Origin: a virus
Length of the DNA stretch: 50,455 nucleotides
IMG/VR virus record: IMGVR_UViG_3300035183_001457
Coordinates: 1-50,455 of that record
Reading direction: 5' to 3' (one strand)
Shown here piece after piece: positions 30,163-39,703 of the stretch; the stretch's first letter is position 1; every line of letters begins with the position of its first letter. The position numbers were made by a program, and so were the translations under genes. The notes under the pieces were generated by a model. It did not search any database and had not been told where the DNA came from. It was given only the letters and a program-made list of their open reading frames with translations.

Positions 30163-30852
30163 GTGAACTTTACCCTCATGTACGCCGGGCAGACGACGCC
30201 GGAAGTCTCGCTGGCCGAGTGCATCTTGCAAATGACCGCGATGGCGCGGGAGGCGCGCGCGAAGCGCGAGCAGCAGCTGAAGGCCACGGGCATCACCGAT
30301 CCAGACGTCGACTGGACCTCGGTGCGCGCCGGCCTCGATGAGGCAAACGAGGCGTGGAAGAAGTCGGACGCGGCCAAGCTCCGCGAGCGGCTGCGTGCGG
30401 TGCACGACCGTCTCCCGATCCCATCCGACGAAATCAAGGCGCCGGACCTCGAGATGATGACCTCCATCGCCTCAATCCGCATCGTCCTCGTCGCCATGAG
30501 CGAACTCGAGAAGCGCAAACTCGACTCGCGCATGGCGACCCTCGTCCTCGACGCGCAGCGTCTCTTCAAGGTGGAAGAGGAGAAGCGCGACCTCGAGGCC
30601 ATCGCCGCGGTCGACGCGGCGCTCTACGACGCGCAGCGCGACTACGTGCGCCTGAGCCTCAAGCGCATCAGCGGCGTCACCGTGCGCCGCGACGGGCAGC
30701 TGCTCGAGGCCATCGAGCCCGTCGACTCGCTCGCCGTCGACGCTCTCAACCGCGCCGGCGTGTTCGGCTTGTTCTTCAACGTCGCGCAGCACTTCCAGAG
30801 CTTGTCCCCGGAAAAAGCCGAGCGCTTTGGGCTTTCAGCGCAGTCGACCTGA
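30163..30852 (+). CDS. Tail assembly chaperone (G-type)
   Basis: A 229-aa helical protein from GTG 30163 (SD GGAGG). Upstream codons lie in the terminator, so 30151 is not used. Long charged helices and the position between tail tube and tape measure are typical of tail chaperones, which wrap the tape measure. Near its end lies a GGAAAAAG site (30810-30817) at which a -1 shift joins the downstream frame. Confidence 0.75.
   Translation: MNFTLMYAGQTTPEVSLAECILQMTAMAREARAKREQQLKATGITDPDVDWTSVRAGLDEANEAWKKSDAAKLRERLRAVHDRLPIPSDEIKAPDLEMMTSIASIRIVLVAMSELEKRKLDSRMATLVLDAQRLFKVEEEKRDLEAIAAVDAALYDAQRDYVRLSLKRISGVTVRRDGQLLEAIEPVDSLAVDALNRAGVFGLFFNVAQHFQSLSPEKAERFGLSAQST
30810..30817 (+). other. Candidate programmed -1 frameshift site
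   Basis: GGAAAAAG in phase G-GAA-AAA-G. A slip back by one on AAA leaves the chaperone frame and enters the frame that continues to 31211. It resembles the lambda G/GT site (GGGAAAG) but is less perfect. Confidence 0.6.
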
Positions 30853-31211
30853 CGAACCCCCCGTTCGACTGCTTGCGGTGCCCAGAGCGCATGAAGCCGC
30901 TCCTCGGCTGTTGGGGAAACGCGAGGATGCTTAAGCCGCATTTTGACGGGACGGCCTACGAGACGCGCACGTGTCCGCGGCGCCACTACGAGGCCAACCC
31001 AGACCTCTGGCCGCTCGTGAAGCTCTACCGGAGTACCGAGGGCAAGCTGGACGTCGATGGCATGCGGACGTTTTCCGCCGTCGCGGCAGAGGCCTTGGGC
31101 ATCATCGACTCCGCGCTCGCGTATCGCCTCAAGGACGAGGCGAAGCAGCAGGCGAGGGAGGCCGCGAGGCGGCCACCTCCTGCTGATGCGAAGCGCGGAG
31201 GCCGAGGATGA
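30816..31211 (+). CDS. Frameshifted chaperone extension (T-type)
   Basis: The -1 frame gives 131 further residues: SRALWAFSAVDLTNPPFDCL, a Cys-containing segment (CLRCPE, GCWG, RTCP), then TEGKLDVDGMRTFSAVAAEA and a basic tail. There is no good independent start, which supports expression as a fusion of about 349 aa. It overlaps the tape-measure start by 4 nt. An internal ATG at 30891 is the alternative start. Confidence 0.7.
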   Translation, partial: SRALWAFSAVDLTNPPFDCLRCPERMKPLLGCWGNARMLKPHFDGTAYETRTCPRRHYEANPDLWPLVKLYRSTEGKLDVDGMRTFSAVAAEALGIIDSALAYRLKDEAKQQAREAARRPPPADAKRGGRG

Positions 31212-32830
31212 GCAACACCGAGAAGTCCACGTTCATCATTGACGTCGACGGCAGGCCCGGTGCTCGTGGCCTCGACGAGGTGCGCGGCAAAGCGAACAGC
31301 CTCGGTGGCGGCGTCGAGAAGCTGAAGGGCGGCCTCGACAAGTTCGACGGCGCCATGCGCGAGACGCAGAAGGTCATGGGCGGCCTCGGCGCCGTCATGG
31401 GCGGAACGAAGGGCAAGGCCGTCGAGCTTCTCGGGACGGCGGCCGATCTCGGTGGCGCCTTCGCGGCCGGTGGTGGGCTCTACCTCGGGATCATGGCGAC
31501 GACGTTCGTGATCACGAAGATGGCTGAGGCCTACGCGGAGTCGCAGGCGAACGCGCGCGTCTTCGCCGACGCGCTCCCGGCCATCGCCACGGCGATCACG
31601 AACATGCGCACCGCGGCGCTCGAGCCCGGCAAGAAGGCTCTCGAGGACCTGTCGAACCAGCTGCGCGACTTCGGGAAGGACTCGAGGCAGATCGCGATCG
31701 ACTCCGCGCAGTTTGCGCTCGAGGCGCAGGAGCGCGCGAACGAGACGCTCACGCGCAACCGCTACAAGGCTCTGCAGCGCCTCGACGCGGCGAAGTACCG
31801 CGGCGAGGGCGACGTCGAGACGGCGCAGGCCATCGTCGACAGCATCAACCAGCGCCTCGAGAGCGGCAAGGTGAATGCCGAGGGTCTGCGCGCGCAGGTC
31901 GATGGCATCACGCGCAAGGCTCTCGAGCTGGATGCGCTCGAGGACGCGCGCGACAAAAAGACGAAGTCGATCGCGAACGCGGCGAAGGACCAGCAGAAGT
32001 CCTACGAGATGGCGGCTTGGGCCGCCGATCGCCTGCTCGAGAAGGAGATCGCTCTCGGGAACCTCGCGCAGAAGCCGACGAACCTGATCTCCAAGACCAT
32101 GACCGCGGCGCGCGACGCGAACCGCGCACGCCTCGGCATCAGCGACGGCGCGGACTTCAACGACGGCAAGACCGGGACGGCCACGTCGCTGTCGCTCGCC
32201 GGCAACGCCGTCGACGACCAGACCGCGAAGTGGCAGCGCCTCGGTGAGGCGATCGCCTTGGCGAAGATGCAGGTGAAGGACTTCTCCAAGTCCATGATGA
32301 CCGACCTCGCCTCGGGGGCGTTCACCGCGCTCGTCGGCAGCATGAGCAACTTCTTCAGCATGCTCGCCGCGCACGAGGAGCACGCGTTCGAGAAGTCCGC
32401 CGCGATGTTCCTGTCGTCGGTGGGCCAGCAGATCATCGGCCTCGGCACGCGCGCGGTGATCGAGGGCATGATCATCAACGCCACGCCCGGCACCTTCGGC
32501 GCCGGCCTCCCGCTCATGGGCATCGGCGCCGCGGCGATCGCCGTGGGCATGGGCATGAGCGCCGGTGGTGCCGCGCTGAGCGCCTCCATCGCCCCGCGCG
32601 CTACGGCGCCCACGACGGCGACATCGGGCACCATGTCCGATCCTACGCAGCGACGGCGCGACGGGCTCGACAACGGCGTCGGGCAGGTCGTGTTCCAGTT
32701 CAACTACGGGATCGGCGGCCCGAACCCGCAGGACACCGCCGCCGCCGTCGCCACGAGCTACCAGCGCGCGACCGCTCGCGGCTTCGGCACGACGACGAAC
32801 ACGGCGGTCCGCACGACCCGAGGGAGGTGA
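31208..32830 (+). CDS. Tape measure protein
   Basis: A 540-aa protein, ATG 31208 (ATGA overlap). Largely helical with two hydrophobic stretches (residues about 80-105 and 425-460) and a Gly/Thr-rich end, as in tape measures that set tail length and help DNA entry. Using about 1.5 angstrom per residue, a tail near 80 nm is expected. Confidence 0.85.
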   Translation: MSNTEKSTFIIDVDGRPGARGLDEVRGKANSLGGGVEKLKGGLDKFDGAMRETQKVMGGLGAVMGGTKGKAVELLGTAADLGGAFAAGGGLYLGIMATTFVITKMAEAYAESQANARVFADALPAIATAITNMRTAALEPGKKALEDLSNQLRDFGKDSRQIAIDSAQFALEAQERANETLTRNRYKALQRLDAAKYRGEGDVETAQAIVDSINQRLESGKVNAEGLRAQVDGITRKALELDALEDARDKKTKSIANAAKDQQKSYEMAAWAADRLLEKEIALGNLAQKPTNLISKTMTAARDANRARLGISDGADFNDGKTGTATSLSLAGNAVDDQTAKWQRLGEAIALAKMQVKDFSKSMMTDLASGAFTALVGSMSNFFSMLAAHEEHAFEKSAAMFLSSVGQQIIGLGTRAVIEGMIINATPGTFGAGLPLMGIGAAAIAVGMGMSAGGAALSASIAPRATAPTTATSGTMSDPTQRRRDGLDNGVGQVVFQFNYGIGGPNPQDTAAAVATSYQRATARGFGTTTNTAVRTTRGR

Positions 32831-32833
32831 TCG

Positions 32834-33652
32834 ATGTCGAAGCACGCTGCGCTCCTCGGAGCGATTGTCATCACGACCGCGAACAACACGATCAAGATGG
32901 TCGAGAACGCGACGACGCAAAACGTCACGATCGCGCCGGGCACGTACTATCTCCGAAACGACGGTACCGCAGACGACTTCGGCCCGGCGCTCGTCACCGC
33001 GCTCAACTCGAACGCGAACGCGGTCAACCCGAATACGTACTCCACGAACATCTCGTACCTCATCTCCCCATCCGGGCAGACCGCCAGCTTTCAGATCACC
33101 TCGACGGCAGCGTCCGCGTACCAGCTTCAGTTTGCCGATCCTGCGACGACGTTCGATGCCACGTTGCTCGGATTCCCGCAGACGAACACGGCTCTCAACG
33201 CCCTACCTAAGACGGGATCGCTTTCGCCTTCTGCGTTGTGGGTGAGCCCGGACGTGTTCGCGTTCAGCGAGCCTGTCGACGAGTACGATGTCGCCATCCA
33301 GCGCGCACGCAGCGGTCGCGTGTACGGTCTCCGAAAGGGCGGACCATACGACGTCCGCCTCCTGTCATTCATGAACCTCGACTCAAGGCGCGTCCTCGAT
33401 TGGGACAACACGTCCGACCCGAATGCGACGATCATGAGGTTTCTACAGCGCCATGGGAACGGGCTGAAGTTCGAGCTTCACGCCGTGACCGCGTCGAACG
33501 GCGTCGTCCTCGATCCATTGTCGTCGTCGACTAGGGTCGGGACCGCTTGGCACTTCGCGCAGGAAGCCTCTGAGCGGTTCGCTCCGCAGCGCATCAACGC
33601 CGGCATCGCGCTCTACTCCTTCGACCTCAAGCTCCATGGGTACGTTGCATGA
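32834..33652 (+). CDS. Distal tail-like protein, 272 aa
   Basis: ATG 32834 (SD GAGGGAGGTGAT). Beta-rich: IVITTANNTIKMVENATTQN, then repeats of Thr/Ser/Asn. The place directly after the tape measure is that of distal tail (Dit-type) proteins. Base use is slightly AT-richer than its neighbours. No family is recognised with certainty. Confidence 0.6.
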   Translation: MSKHAALLGAIVITTANNTIKMVENATTQNVTIAPGTYYLRNDGTADDFGPALVTALNSNANAVNPNTYSTNISYLISPSGQTASFQITSTAASAYQLQFADPATTFDATLLGFPQTNTALNALPKTGSLSPSALWVSPDVFAFSEPVDEYDVAIQRARSGRVYGLRKGGPYDVRLLSFMNLDSRRVLDWDNTSDPNATIMRFLQRHGNGLKFELHAVTASNGVVLDPLSSSTRVGTAWHFAQEASERFAPQRINAGIALYSFDLKLHGYVA

Positions 33653-35934
33653 CGACGACCTACGCGCTCAAGCTCGCCTCCGCCGACGTCGGTCACGATC
33701 ACCGGCTCTACGTCACGATCGAGGGCATCAGCAACGTCTTTCAGGACGACGACGTCGACGTCCCGACGGCACTCGTGGCCGCGACGTACACGCGCTGCAA
33801 GTGCCTCACGAGCGTCGCCGTGGACGAGCGATCGCTCGACGCCCTGAAGCGCAGGCAGATCGGCGGAGGCATCACGATCCGGCTCGTCGAGGACGACAGC
33901 GGAACGCTGCGCACGCTGTTCTCTCCGCGGCGCCGGCGCGTTGCGTACGTGAGCGCTGCGCACACGTCGGCCGATGTGACGATCAACATGTCGACGAACT
34001 CGGCGCTGCCGAGCGCTGGCAACATCTACGTCGGCGGCGAGACCATCGCGTACACCGCGCTCGGCGTGAACACGATCACCGGCTGCACGCGCGGCGCGTT
34101 CGGCTCGCGCGCGGCGGCGCTGTTCGGGTCGTCGGAGAACGGGCAGGCGATCTACACGCAGCCCCCGTCGTGGGTGGGCCGCAAGGTGACGCTCGGCGGG
34201 TACTTCCTGAACGACGACGGCTCCGCTCCGACGAGCGCGGCCATGGGCGCCGTGCTCGGCACGTTCGAGATCGCCTCACCTCCGCAGTACGTCGGAAACG
34301 GCATCTGGGAGATCGCCTGCGTCGATCGCATTGACGGGATCCTGTCGCGCGGCCTCTACGTGGCGATGCAGTCGATCGAGTCGTTCTCCTCGCCGATCGT
34401 CAACCTCTCCTCGACGGGCGCATCGGCGAACGCCGGCGGTCTGCAGGGTAGCATCTATGTGATGGACTCGGAGGTCTACAAGGTGTCGTCGCCGACGGTG
34501 CCGTCGGCCGGCGACTACAGCTACCTGCTCCTCGAGCACACGAAGGAGAAGGGCTGGTGGCAGATCGTGAGGATCGACAGCTTCGGGTCCAGCAGCGGCA
34601 CGTACAACGCGGTCATCAACGTCCGCGACGACGACCTGTGCACGAAGCAGCCGCCGAAGGACGAGAACGGTCGACGCCCTCCGTACACGTTCAAGAGCGC
34701 TCGCCTCGTCTCGTTCCTCAAGGGGGAGTCCGACCGCGTGCTGTTCAAGCTGCTGACGTCGATCTACGGCGACGCGAGCAACGGAGCCGACGACGTGCTG
34801 CGCGGAGCGAAACGCGTCGACTACGACGGCGTCGACTGGCGCCTCGGTGCCGGCATCCCGCGATCGGACCTCGACACCACGGCGTTCTCGTCGATCGGAA
34901 ACTCGAGCGAGTGGTGGTGGTTTCTCCATGAGCCGACGACCGCCGAGGAGGTGCTCCGCGAGTGGTGCCTCACGAACGACGCTTACATCTTCACGAAGCC
35001 GGACGGCACGCTTTCGGCCAAGTCGCTGGCCGACGTGTCGGCGAGCGTGCTCACGATCGACGATGGCATGATCGTCGGCGACGTGAAGGTGTCCTACGAC
35101 GAGCAGAACGTGTTCCCGCACGTGATCCTCAAGGCCACGTACAACCGAGCCTCGGAGAAGTTCGAGGGCGCGATCGAGGTGCACGACGCCGAACTCGCCG
35201 AGCGATACCCGAACCGCGACGAGACGCTCACGATCGAAAGCAAGTCGACGAGGCTCATCTACACCGGCACCTTCGGCACGCAGCTGATCTGCGCGCCGTG
35301 CGTGAACGTGACGTCGCTGCAGCGGCGCCTGCGCCGGTTCCAGATCGAGGAGGGAGCGCGCGCCGCCGGCATCGTTTCGTTCCGCGGGACCCTCGCGTGC
35401 GCGCGGCTGAACATCGGCGACGTCGTCACGCTCACATGCTCCGAGGCGCCGAACCTCGAGGGCGGAACGCTGTCGTCGCAGCGCTGCCGAGTGGTGTCGG
35501 TGAAGCCGATCTACGACGATGGGCTCGTCGAGCTTCGCGTGCAGATGCTCGCCAAGCCGCGCCTCATCAGCCCCGCCGGCCTGATCACCAACGTCGCCGG
35601 CAACGTGGTCACGCTCTCGACGACATCGCCGGAGGCGCCCGTCGACGGCAACCCCGGATTCTGCTTCGGGCCGAACGTGAACGTGAAGCTCTGGGACATC
35701 AGCGCGAACACGTTCGTCAGGTACACGGTCACCGCGGTCACTGGATCGACCGTGACGCTCTCCGGCGCCCCCGCCGGCGTTGCGCTCAACGAGGACATCC
35801 TCACGCTCGACGACTTCGCAGCGGTGACGGACCTCGACGTCACGAACCACGGCTACACTCCCAACACGGACTTTATCCGCATGCTCGCCGACGCGACCGA
35901 GCTGAGCGGCGACAACGAATCGAGGTGGCGCTAA
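33649..35934 (+). CDS. Tail hub / baseplate protein
   Basis: A 761-aa protein, ATG 33649 (ATGA overlap). It begins with an alpha/beta domain; residues about 300-570 contain PPYTFKSARLVSFLKGESDR and VLREWCLTNDAYIFTKPDGT, a pattern seen in siphovirus tail-hub proteins. Strand-rich segments end the protein. It probably forms the trimeric tip plug that anchors fibres. Confidence 0.75.
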   Translation: MTTTYALKLASADVGHDHRLYVTIEGISNVFQDDDVDVPTALVAATYTRCKCLTSVAVDERSLDALKRRQIGGGITIRLVEDDSGTLRTLFSPRRRRVAYVSAAHTSADVTINMSTNSALPSAGNIYVGGETIAYTALGVNTITGCTRGAFGSRAAALFGSSENGQAIYTQPPSWVGRKVTLGGYFLNDDGSAPTSAAMGAVLGTFEIASPPQYVGNGIWEIACVDRIDGILSRGLYVAMQSIESFSSPIVNLSSTGASANAGGLQGSIYVMDSEVYKVSSPTVPSAGDYSYLLLEHTKEKGWWQIVRIDSFGSSSGTYNAVINVRDDDLCTKQPPKDENGRRPPYTFKSARLVSFLKGESDRVLFKLLTSIYGDASNGADDVLRGAKRVDYDGVDWRLGAGIPRSDLDTTAFSSIGNSSEWWWFLHEPTTAEEVLREWCLTNDAYIFTKPDGTLSAKSLADVSASVLTIDDGMIVGDVKVSYDEQNVFPHVILKATYNRASEKFEGAIEVHDAELAERYPNRDETLTIESKSTRLIYTGTFGTQLICAPCVNVTSLQRRLRRFQIEEGARAAGIVSFRGTLACARLNIGDVVTLTCSEAPNLEGGTLSSQRCRVVSVKPIYDDGLVELRVQMLAKPRLISPAGLITNVAGNVVTLSTTSPEAPVDGNPGFCFGPNVNVKLWDISANTFVRYTVTAVTGSTVTLSGAPAGVALNEDILTLDDFAAVTDLDVTNHGYTPNTDFIRMLADATELSGDNESRWR

Positions 35935-37355
35935 TGGCTCGTCTTGGAGGTATTGCTAGCTACCAGACCATCCGACCATCCGAGGTCGATCCCGGCGCTC
36001 CGACGAGCACGCGCACGCTCAAGAGGATCATCGAGAACCTCGCGCACGTGTACGACCTCGTCACCGGATCCAACGGCAAGGCCGGCGTCGTCGTCAATCA
36101 CGCGGGAACCGCGGGTCGTGGCGCGCGCCTCGGCATGCCGTGGGTGAACATGGCGTTTGCCGGGCGCGATGCGCGCGTCGGGCAGTTCGGTGTCGACCTG
36201 AGCTACACGAACGCGACGGTCGGTGCGAAGGGCAAGGGCAGCTTCGGAAACGACACGATGATCGTCGCGGTGCCGATCTACATCACGCCGGCGGAGAGCA
36301 GCTTCACCGCGAAGATCATCGGCAACGGCCTCAACATCTGGACGTGGCGCATGCGCATCACCGACGAGAACTTCACGACGCTCTACGAGCGCGAGTTCAC
36401 GTGCGAGATGGGCGGCCTCATTCTCACGATCGAGGAGAACGACGCCACGCTCGTCCCGAGCGGCAACCAGCGATACGTGATCATCTTCGCGGACACGACG
36501 GAGCGTCAGATCGCGAGCGGAACGACGCCGGACGCGCAGGTGCGCATGTATTCGTGCACGCTGAGCCCGACGCGCATCCGCGACGGTGGCCGCTCGCCGG
36601 TGCGCCGTGCGACGACGGACTTCCAGATCACCGCTCCCGGCGCGGGTGTGGCGATCGCGTGGCAGGACTTCGACTCCACGCTGCTCACCGACGACAATCA
36701 CGGGCACGCCTACCTGCTCGCGCGCGCGAACCGCAACCGAAACGCGCTGTACGAATACATCACGGGATGGCCCGCGGGAGGGAACGCTGCGTACACGCTC
36801 GCCGACACGGCATCGTCGAATCCCGGCACGTCGAGGTTCCTCGCTTACACTAACTCGGTCTTCGCGACGGAAGGCAACCCGCCGTTCCCGGTCCTCGCCG
36901 AGGCATTCGGCGCGTTCATGCTCGACGGCAACGCGGTCGTCGCCGACGGCGCCGGTGGCGTGTACCCTCCGTCGGCCGGCATGCTCGACTGGTACGGCCT
37001 GATCCCCGTCGCCACGGCGGCGTCGATCCTCCGTCAGTGGCGGTGCTACATCCCGGATTTCCCGAACGCTGCGCCCGGTCCGAAGCTCGCCGGGCTCATC
37101 CTCGCCGGAACGAACAACAGCGTCGAGGGCATCAAGTGGTCCGGCGGATGGACCATCGGTGGCGTCGCAAGCGCACTCAATCTCTTTGCCGTCGTGCCCG
37201 GCACGAACAACAAGCTCATGGTCTGCAAGCACTTTAACCTGCAGTTCAGCCCCGACGTCATGCAGACGATCTCGCTTCGCTCTTCGAAGGGCGTCGCGAA
37301 GGTCGCCGAGGACGAAATCATAATCCTCGGCGCGAGCCTGTTCTTCCTTCCCTGA
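35934..37355 (+). CDS. Tail tip or fibre protein, 473 aa
   Basis: ATG 35934 in a TAATG overlap; the long upstream extension of the frame is only a shadow of the hub gene. Beta-rich with GNGLNIWTWRMRITDENFTT and AGLILAGTNNSVEGIKWSGG. Last large tail protein but one, likely part of the receptor-binding tip. No recognised family. Confidence 0.65.
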   Translation: MARLGGIASYQTIRPSEVDPGAPTSTRTLKRIIENLAHVYDLVTGSNGKAGVVVNHAGTAGRGARLGMPWVNMAFAGRDARVGQFGVDLSYTNATVGAKGKGSFGNDTMIVAVPIYITPAESSFTAKIIGNGLNIWTWRMRITDENFTTLYEREFTCEMGGLILTIEENDATLVPSGNQRYVIIFADTTERQIASGTTPDAQVRMYSCTLSPTRIRDGGRSPVRRATTDFQITAPGAGVAIAWQDFDSTLLTDDNHGHAYLLARANRNRNALYEYITGWPAGGNAAYTLADTASSNPGTSRFLAYTNSVFATEGNPPFPVLAEAFGAFMLDGNAVVADGAGGVYPPSAGMLDWYGLIPVATAASILRQWRCYIPDFPNAAPGPKLAGLILAGTNNSVEGIKWSGGWTIGGVASALNLFAVVPGTNNKLMVCKHFNLQFSPDVMQTISLRSSKGVAKVAEDEIIILGASLFFLP

Positions 37356-37365
37356 GGTGCACCCA

Positions 37366-38052
37366 ATGGGCGCTCGTGTTGGAGACTCGATCTTCCTGAA
37401 GGACTCCGAGGTCTGCAGCGAGGCCGCGGCATACGCGCGCGTCGTACGCGCCCTCGCCGGCGGAGCCGCTGAGCTGTACGAGCTTGCCACTGGAAAGGCT
37501 GCAGGAGCCGACGGCCCGGTGACGCCGCCCAACCCGCAGGGAGAGATCGGCATCGACCTGAGCGGACCACCGTGGGGCTCAGCGGTGCGTCACCCGATCG
37601 CGTGGATCGGCGGGGGCGTCGTGCCGGCGACGGCGACGGCCTACGGCATGAACAACATCCTCACCGTCACGGCGTCGAATCCCGGCGTCGTCGGCCCGTG
37701 GATGATCTGGAACCGGCCGTTCGAGACGCTGCCGCGCGACTCGGTGACGACGGCGATCGCGCCCTACTCGCGCGGCGTGATCTCACTACAGGCCTACAAC
37801 ACGGCGGTCGGCAACGCGACGATCACGATGTCCTGCACGAACCTCGCTTTCGGCGATCCGCAGGACGCATGGCAGACGACCTTCATCATCAACGCCGGCG
37901 CGTCGGTGATGCAGAACTTCGACAACGTCGGCTACGTGCCGCTGCAGCCCGGATGGAACATGCTGTGGCTTCGCTTCAAGACGGCGTCGACGACGCTCAC
38001 GTCGATCATTTCGAGCCTCGCGATCTGTCAGGCCGCGAAGCGATCTCACTGA
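37366..38052 (+). CDS. Tail tip-associated protein, 228 aa
   Basis: ATG 37366 (SD GAGGTG); GTG 37357 is a less likely start. A helical start (SEAAAYARVVRALAGGAAEL) leads into a beta sandwich with WIGGGVVPATATAY and WNMLWLRFKTASTT. It ends the rightward block. A receptor-binding or tip decoration role fits the site but is unproven. Confidence 0.65.
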   Translation: MGARVGDSIFLKDSEVCSEAAAYARVVRALAGGAAELYELATGKAAGADGPVTPPNPQGEIGIDLSGPPWGSAVRHPIAWIGGGVVPATATAYGMNNILTVTASNPGVVGPWMIWNRPFETLPRDSVTTAIAPYSRGVISLQAYNTAVGNATITMSCTNLAFGDPQDAWQTTFIINAGASVMQNFDNVGYVPLQPGWNMLWLRFKTASTTLTSIISSLAICQAAKRSH

Positions 38053-38136
38053 CGCCGAGCAGCGCACACGTCGGAGAGGTGCTCCACGTAGTCGCGCGCA
38101 CGATCAAGCTCGCGCGTGAGGCGTTCTCCTCGCTGG

Positions 38137-38478
38137 TTATCGGTCCTCGGAGATCCTGTAGTCGAGGCCGCTCGACGCCTCGCGCGCCTTCCTGTCCGCG
38201 TCGGCGCGCACGTACAGGTCGCCGAGGATCACCTTCGCGTCACGCGCCAACGTTCGGCCCGTCTCGTCGGCCATCGCGTGCGCGCGCTCCATGGCGGACA
38301 TGAGAGCGGCGAGGCCGCGATAGTCGGCGAGCGCCGCGTGCGGAGGAGGCTGCGACCCGTCCTCGATGTTCTTCATCGAGAACGGGCCGACGTCCCACGC
38401 TCGGCCGACGGTCTTGGCGTCGACGTCGTGCTGCTCACGCCACTCCTTGAGCTTCGGGCCGAACGTGTACCGGCTCAC
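38137..38478 (-). CDS. Last leftward gene, HTH-like protein
   Basis: A 113-aa protein from GTG 38478 (GTGA overlap). Residues about 7-45 (LKEWREQHDVDAKTVGRAWD, then a turn and KNIEDGSQPPP) resemble an XRE-type HTH, followed by a helical region. It could regulate transcription at the convergent end. No clear intrinsic terminator separates it from the rightward tail genes (38053-38136 has only GC-rich short repeats). Confidence 0.6.
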   Translation of the reverse strand: MSRYTFGPKLKEWREQHDVDAKTVGRAWDVGPFSMKNIEDGSQPPPHAALADYRGLAALMSAMERAHAMADETGRTLARDAKVILGDLYVRADADRKAREASSGLDYRISEDR

Positions 38479-39068
38479 TGCACTTCACCGTCGCCGAGAT
38501 CGTCGATCACCTCGTCGATCACCGCGGCAGCCTCCTCGATCTTGAGGGAGACCTGCTCGCCCTTCTTGTTCTTCTTGCTGCCCTTCTTGCTCGCCTTCTT
38601 CTTTGCCTCGTCCTCGAGGTCGACCTGAGCAGAGACGAGCGAGACGAGGACCTCGGCCTTGTAGTAGTCGTCGAGGTCCTTGAGCGTGCCCTTGGGGATG
38701 GCGGCCTTCACCTCGATCACGATCTCGGCCTTCTTCGCGTCCTTCGAGATGCGCAGGACAGGAGCCTTCGCGGTGCCGCCGATGATGTCGACCACGGTCG
38801 CGTTGCCGCTTGGGTCCTGCACCTTGAGGTTCACGTCGCCGAGGGCGCGCTTGGCCTTCACCTCCTGCGCCGGCATCTCCTCCGAGGCCATGGCCGACAT
38901 GACGCTCGAGGCGCCAGCGAAGCGCCGGTTCAGGGCCTCCTCGAACCGCTCGTCGGTCACGTCTCCGACGAGGCGCAGCACCTTCACGTTGCCGCCCTTG
39001 TCGCCCTTCGCGGGCCACCAGTCCTCAAGGCATGCCTTCATCTTGTCGAGCTTGAATTCCTGCAACAC
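38475..39068 (-). CDS. Hypothetical protein with Lys-rich linker
   Basis: A 197-aa protein from GTG 39068 (SD AGGAGG); the long upstream frame is a shadow of the resolvase gene. The N-terminal part is alpha/beta (KVLRLVGDVTDERFEEALNR). Residues about 158-172 are a lysine tract (KKKASKKGSKKNKKGE). The C-terminus is acidic. No family recognised. It could bind nucleic acid through the lysines. Confidence 0.7.
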   Translation of the reverse strand: MLQEFKLDKMKACLEDWWPAKGDKGGNVKVLRLVGDVTDERFEEALNRRFAGASSVMSAMASEEMPAQEVKAKRALGDVNLKVQDPSGNATVVDIIGGTAKAPVLRISKDAKKAEIVIEVKAAIPKGTLKDLDDYYKAEVLVSLVSAQVDLEDEAKKKASKKGSKKNKKGEQVSLKIEEAAAVIDEVIDDLGDGEVQ

Positions 39069-39070
39069 CG

Positions 39071-39703
39071 TCAACCTCCTGCGGCAGCAGCCGCCTCCAC
39101 GTGCGCGAGTGCCGCGCGAACGACGAGCCTTGCTGAGCACGCGAGGGCGCCGGCGCTCGCCGCGTCCGGGTTGGTGCTCCAATACGACGGCGTTCGGGTC
39201 CGGTCCCGTTGCGCCATGAAGGTCGAAACCGCGCGCGCCACGTCCGCGGACGCGCCCACGTTGAGCCCGTGCACGGCGCGCCAGACGTTCGGCTTCACGG
39301 TCCATAGGGCGACGCCGGGCCACACGACCTGCACGGCGCCCTCGATCATCCCGAAGGCCTCGGCGAGTCGCCACTGGTTGCCGATGCCGATCCACGCCGG
39401 CTCCTCGACCACGACGAGGGCAGGCCTCAGCGGCGACCACGCGCGCGCAGCCTCAACGGCCTCGAGCGGCTCGCCCTGCATCGAGAGCTGGACGAAGTCC
39501 TCGCCGGTGATGCCGACGACGCCGGTGCGCGACGAGGAGTGTGCGCGCGACGATCCGGGATCGAACGCGACCACCGGCCGACCCTCGTCGTACGCGCGCG
39601 CGGCGCCAGCAAGGCGAGCGGCGACGTCGCTCGCGATGCTCACCTGCCTCTTGCTGGTCGATCGCTTCTTCCGGGACATGCTGTGCTTAATACCACGGCT
39701 CAC
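39071..39703 (-). CDS. RuvC-like Holliday junction resolvase
   Basis: A 210-aa protein from GTG 39703 (GTGA overlap). The RNase-H-fold sites of RuvC are visible: D48 in VVAFDPGSS, E100/E101 in ALVVVEEPAW, TVKPNVWRAVHGLNVGASAD with the usual Lys/Gly/Asp pattern, and D180 in NPDAASAGAL. It would cut branched DNA before packaging or during recombination. The N-terminus is basic (SRKKRSTSKRQ). Confidence 0.8.
   Translation of the reverse strand: MSRGIKHSMSRKKRSTSKRQVSIASDVAARLAGAARAYDEGRPVVAFDPGSSRAHSSSRTGVVGITGEDFVQLSMQGEPLEAVEAARAWSPLRPALVVVEEPAWIGIGNQWRLAEAFGMIEGAVQVVWPGVALWTVKPNVWRAVHGLNVGASADVARAVSTFMAQRDRTRTPSYWSTNPDAASAGALACSARLVVRAALAHVEAAAAAGG

Noticed and set aside
26263-30405. 1380-residue minus-strand open frame under lysis and tail genes
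   Set aside because: Pure antisense shadow of amidase, holin and tail-tube genes, with biased composition and no motif.
38053-38136. Convergent terminator between the tail genes and the early operon end
   Set aside because: Only GC-rich repeats without a stable stem plus U-run; no support for a terminator.
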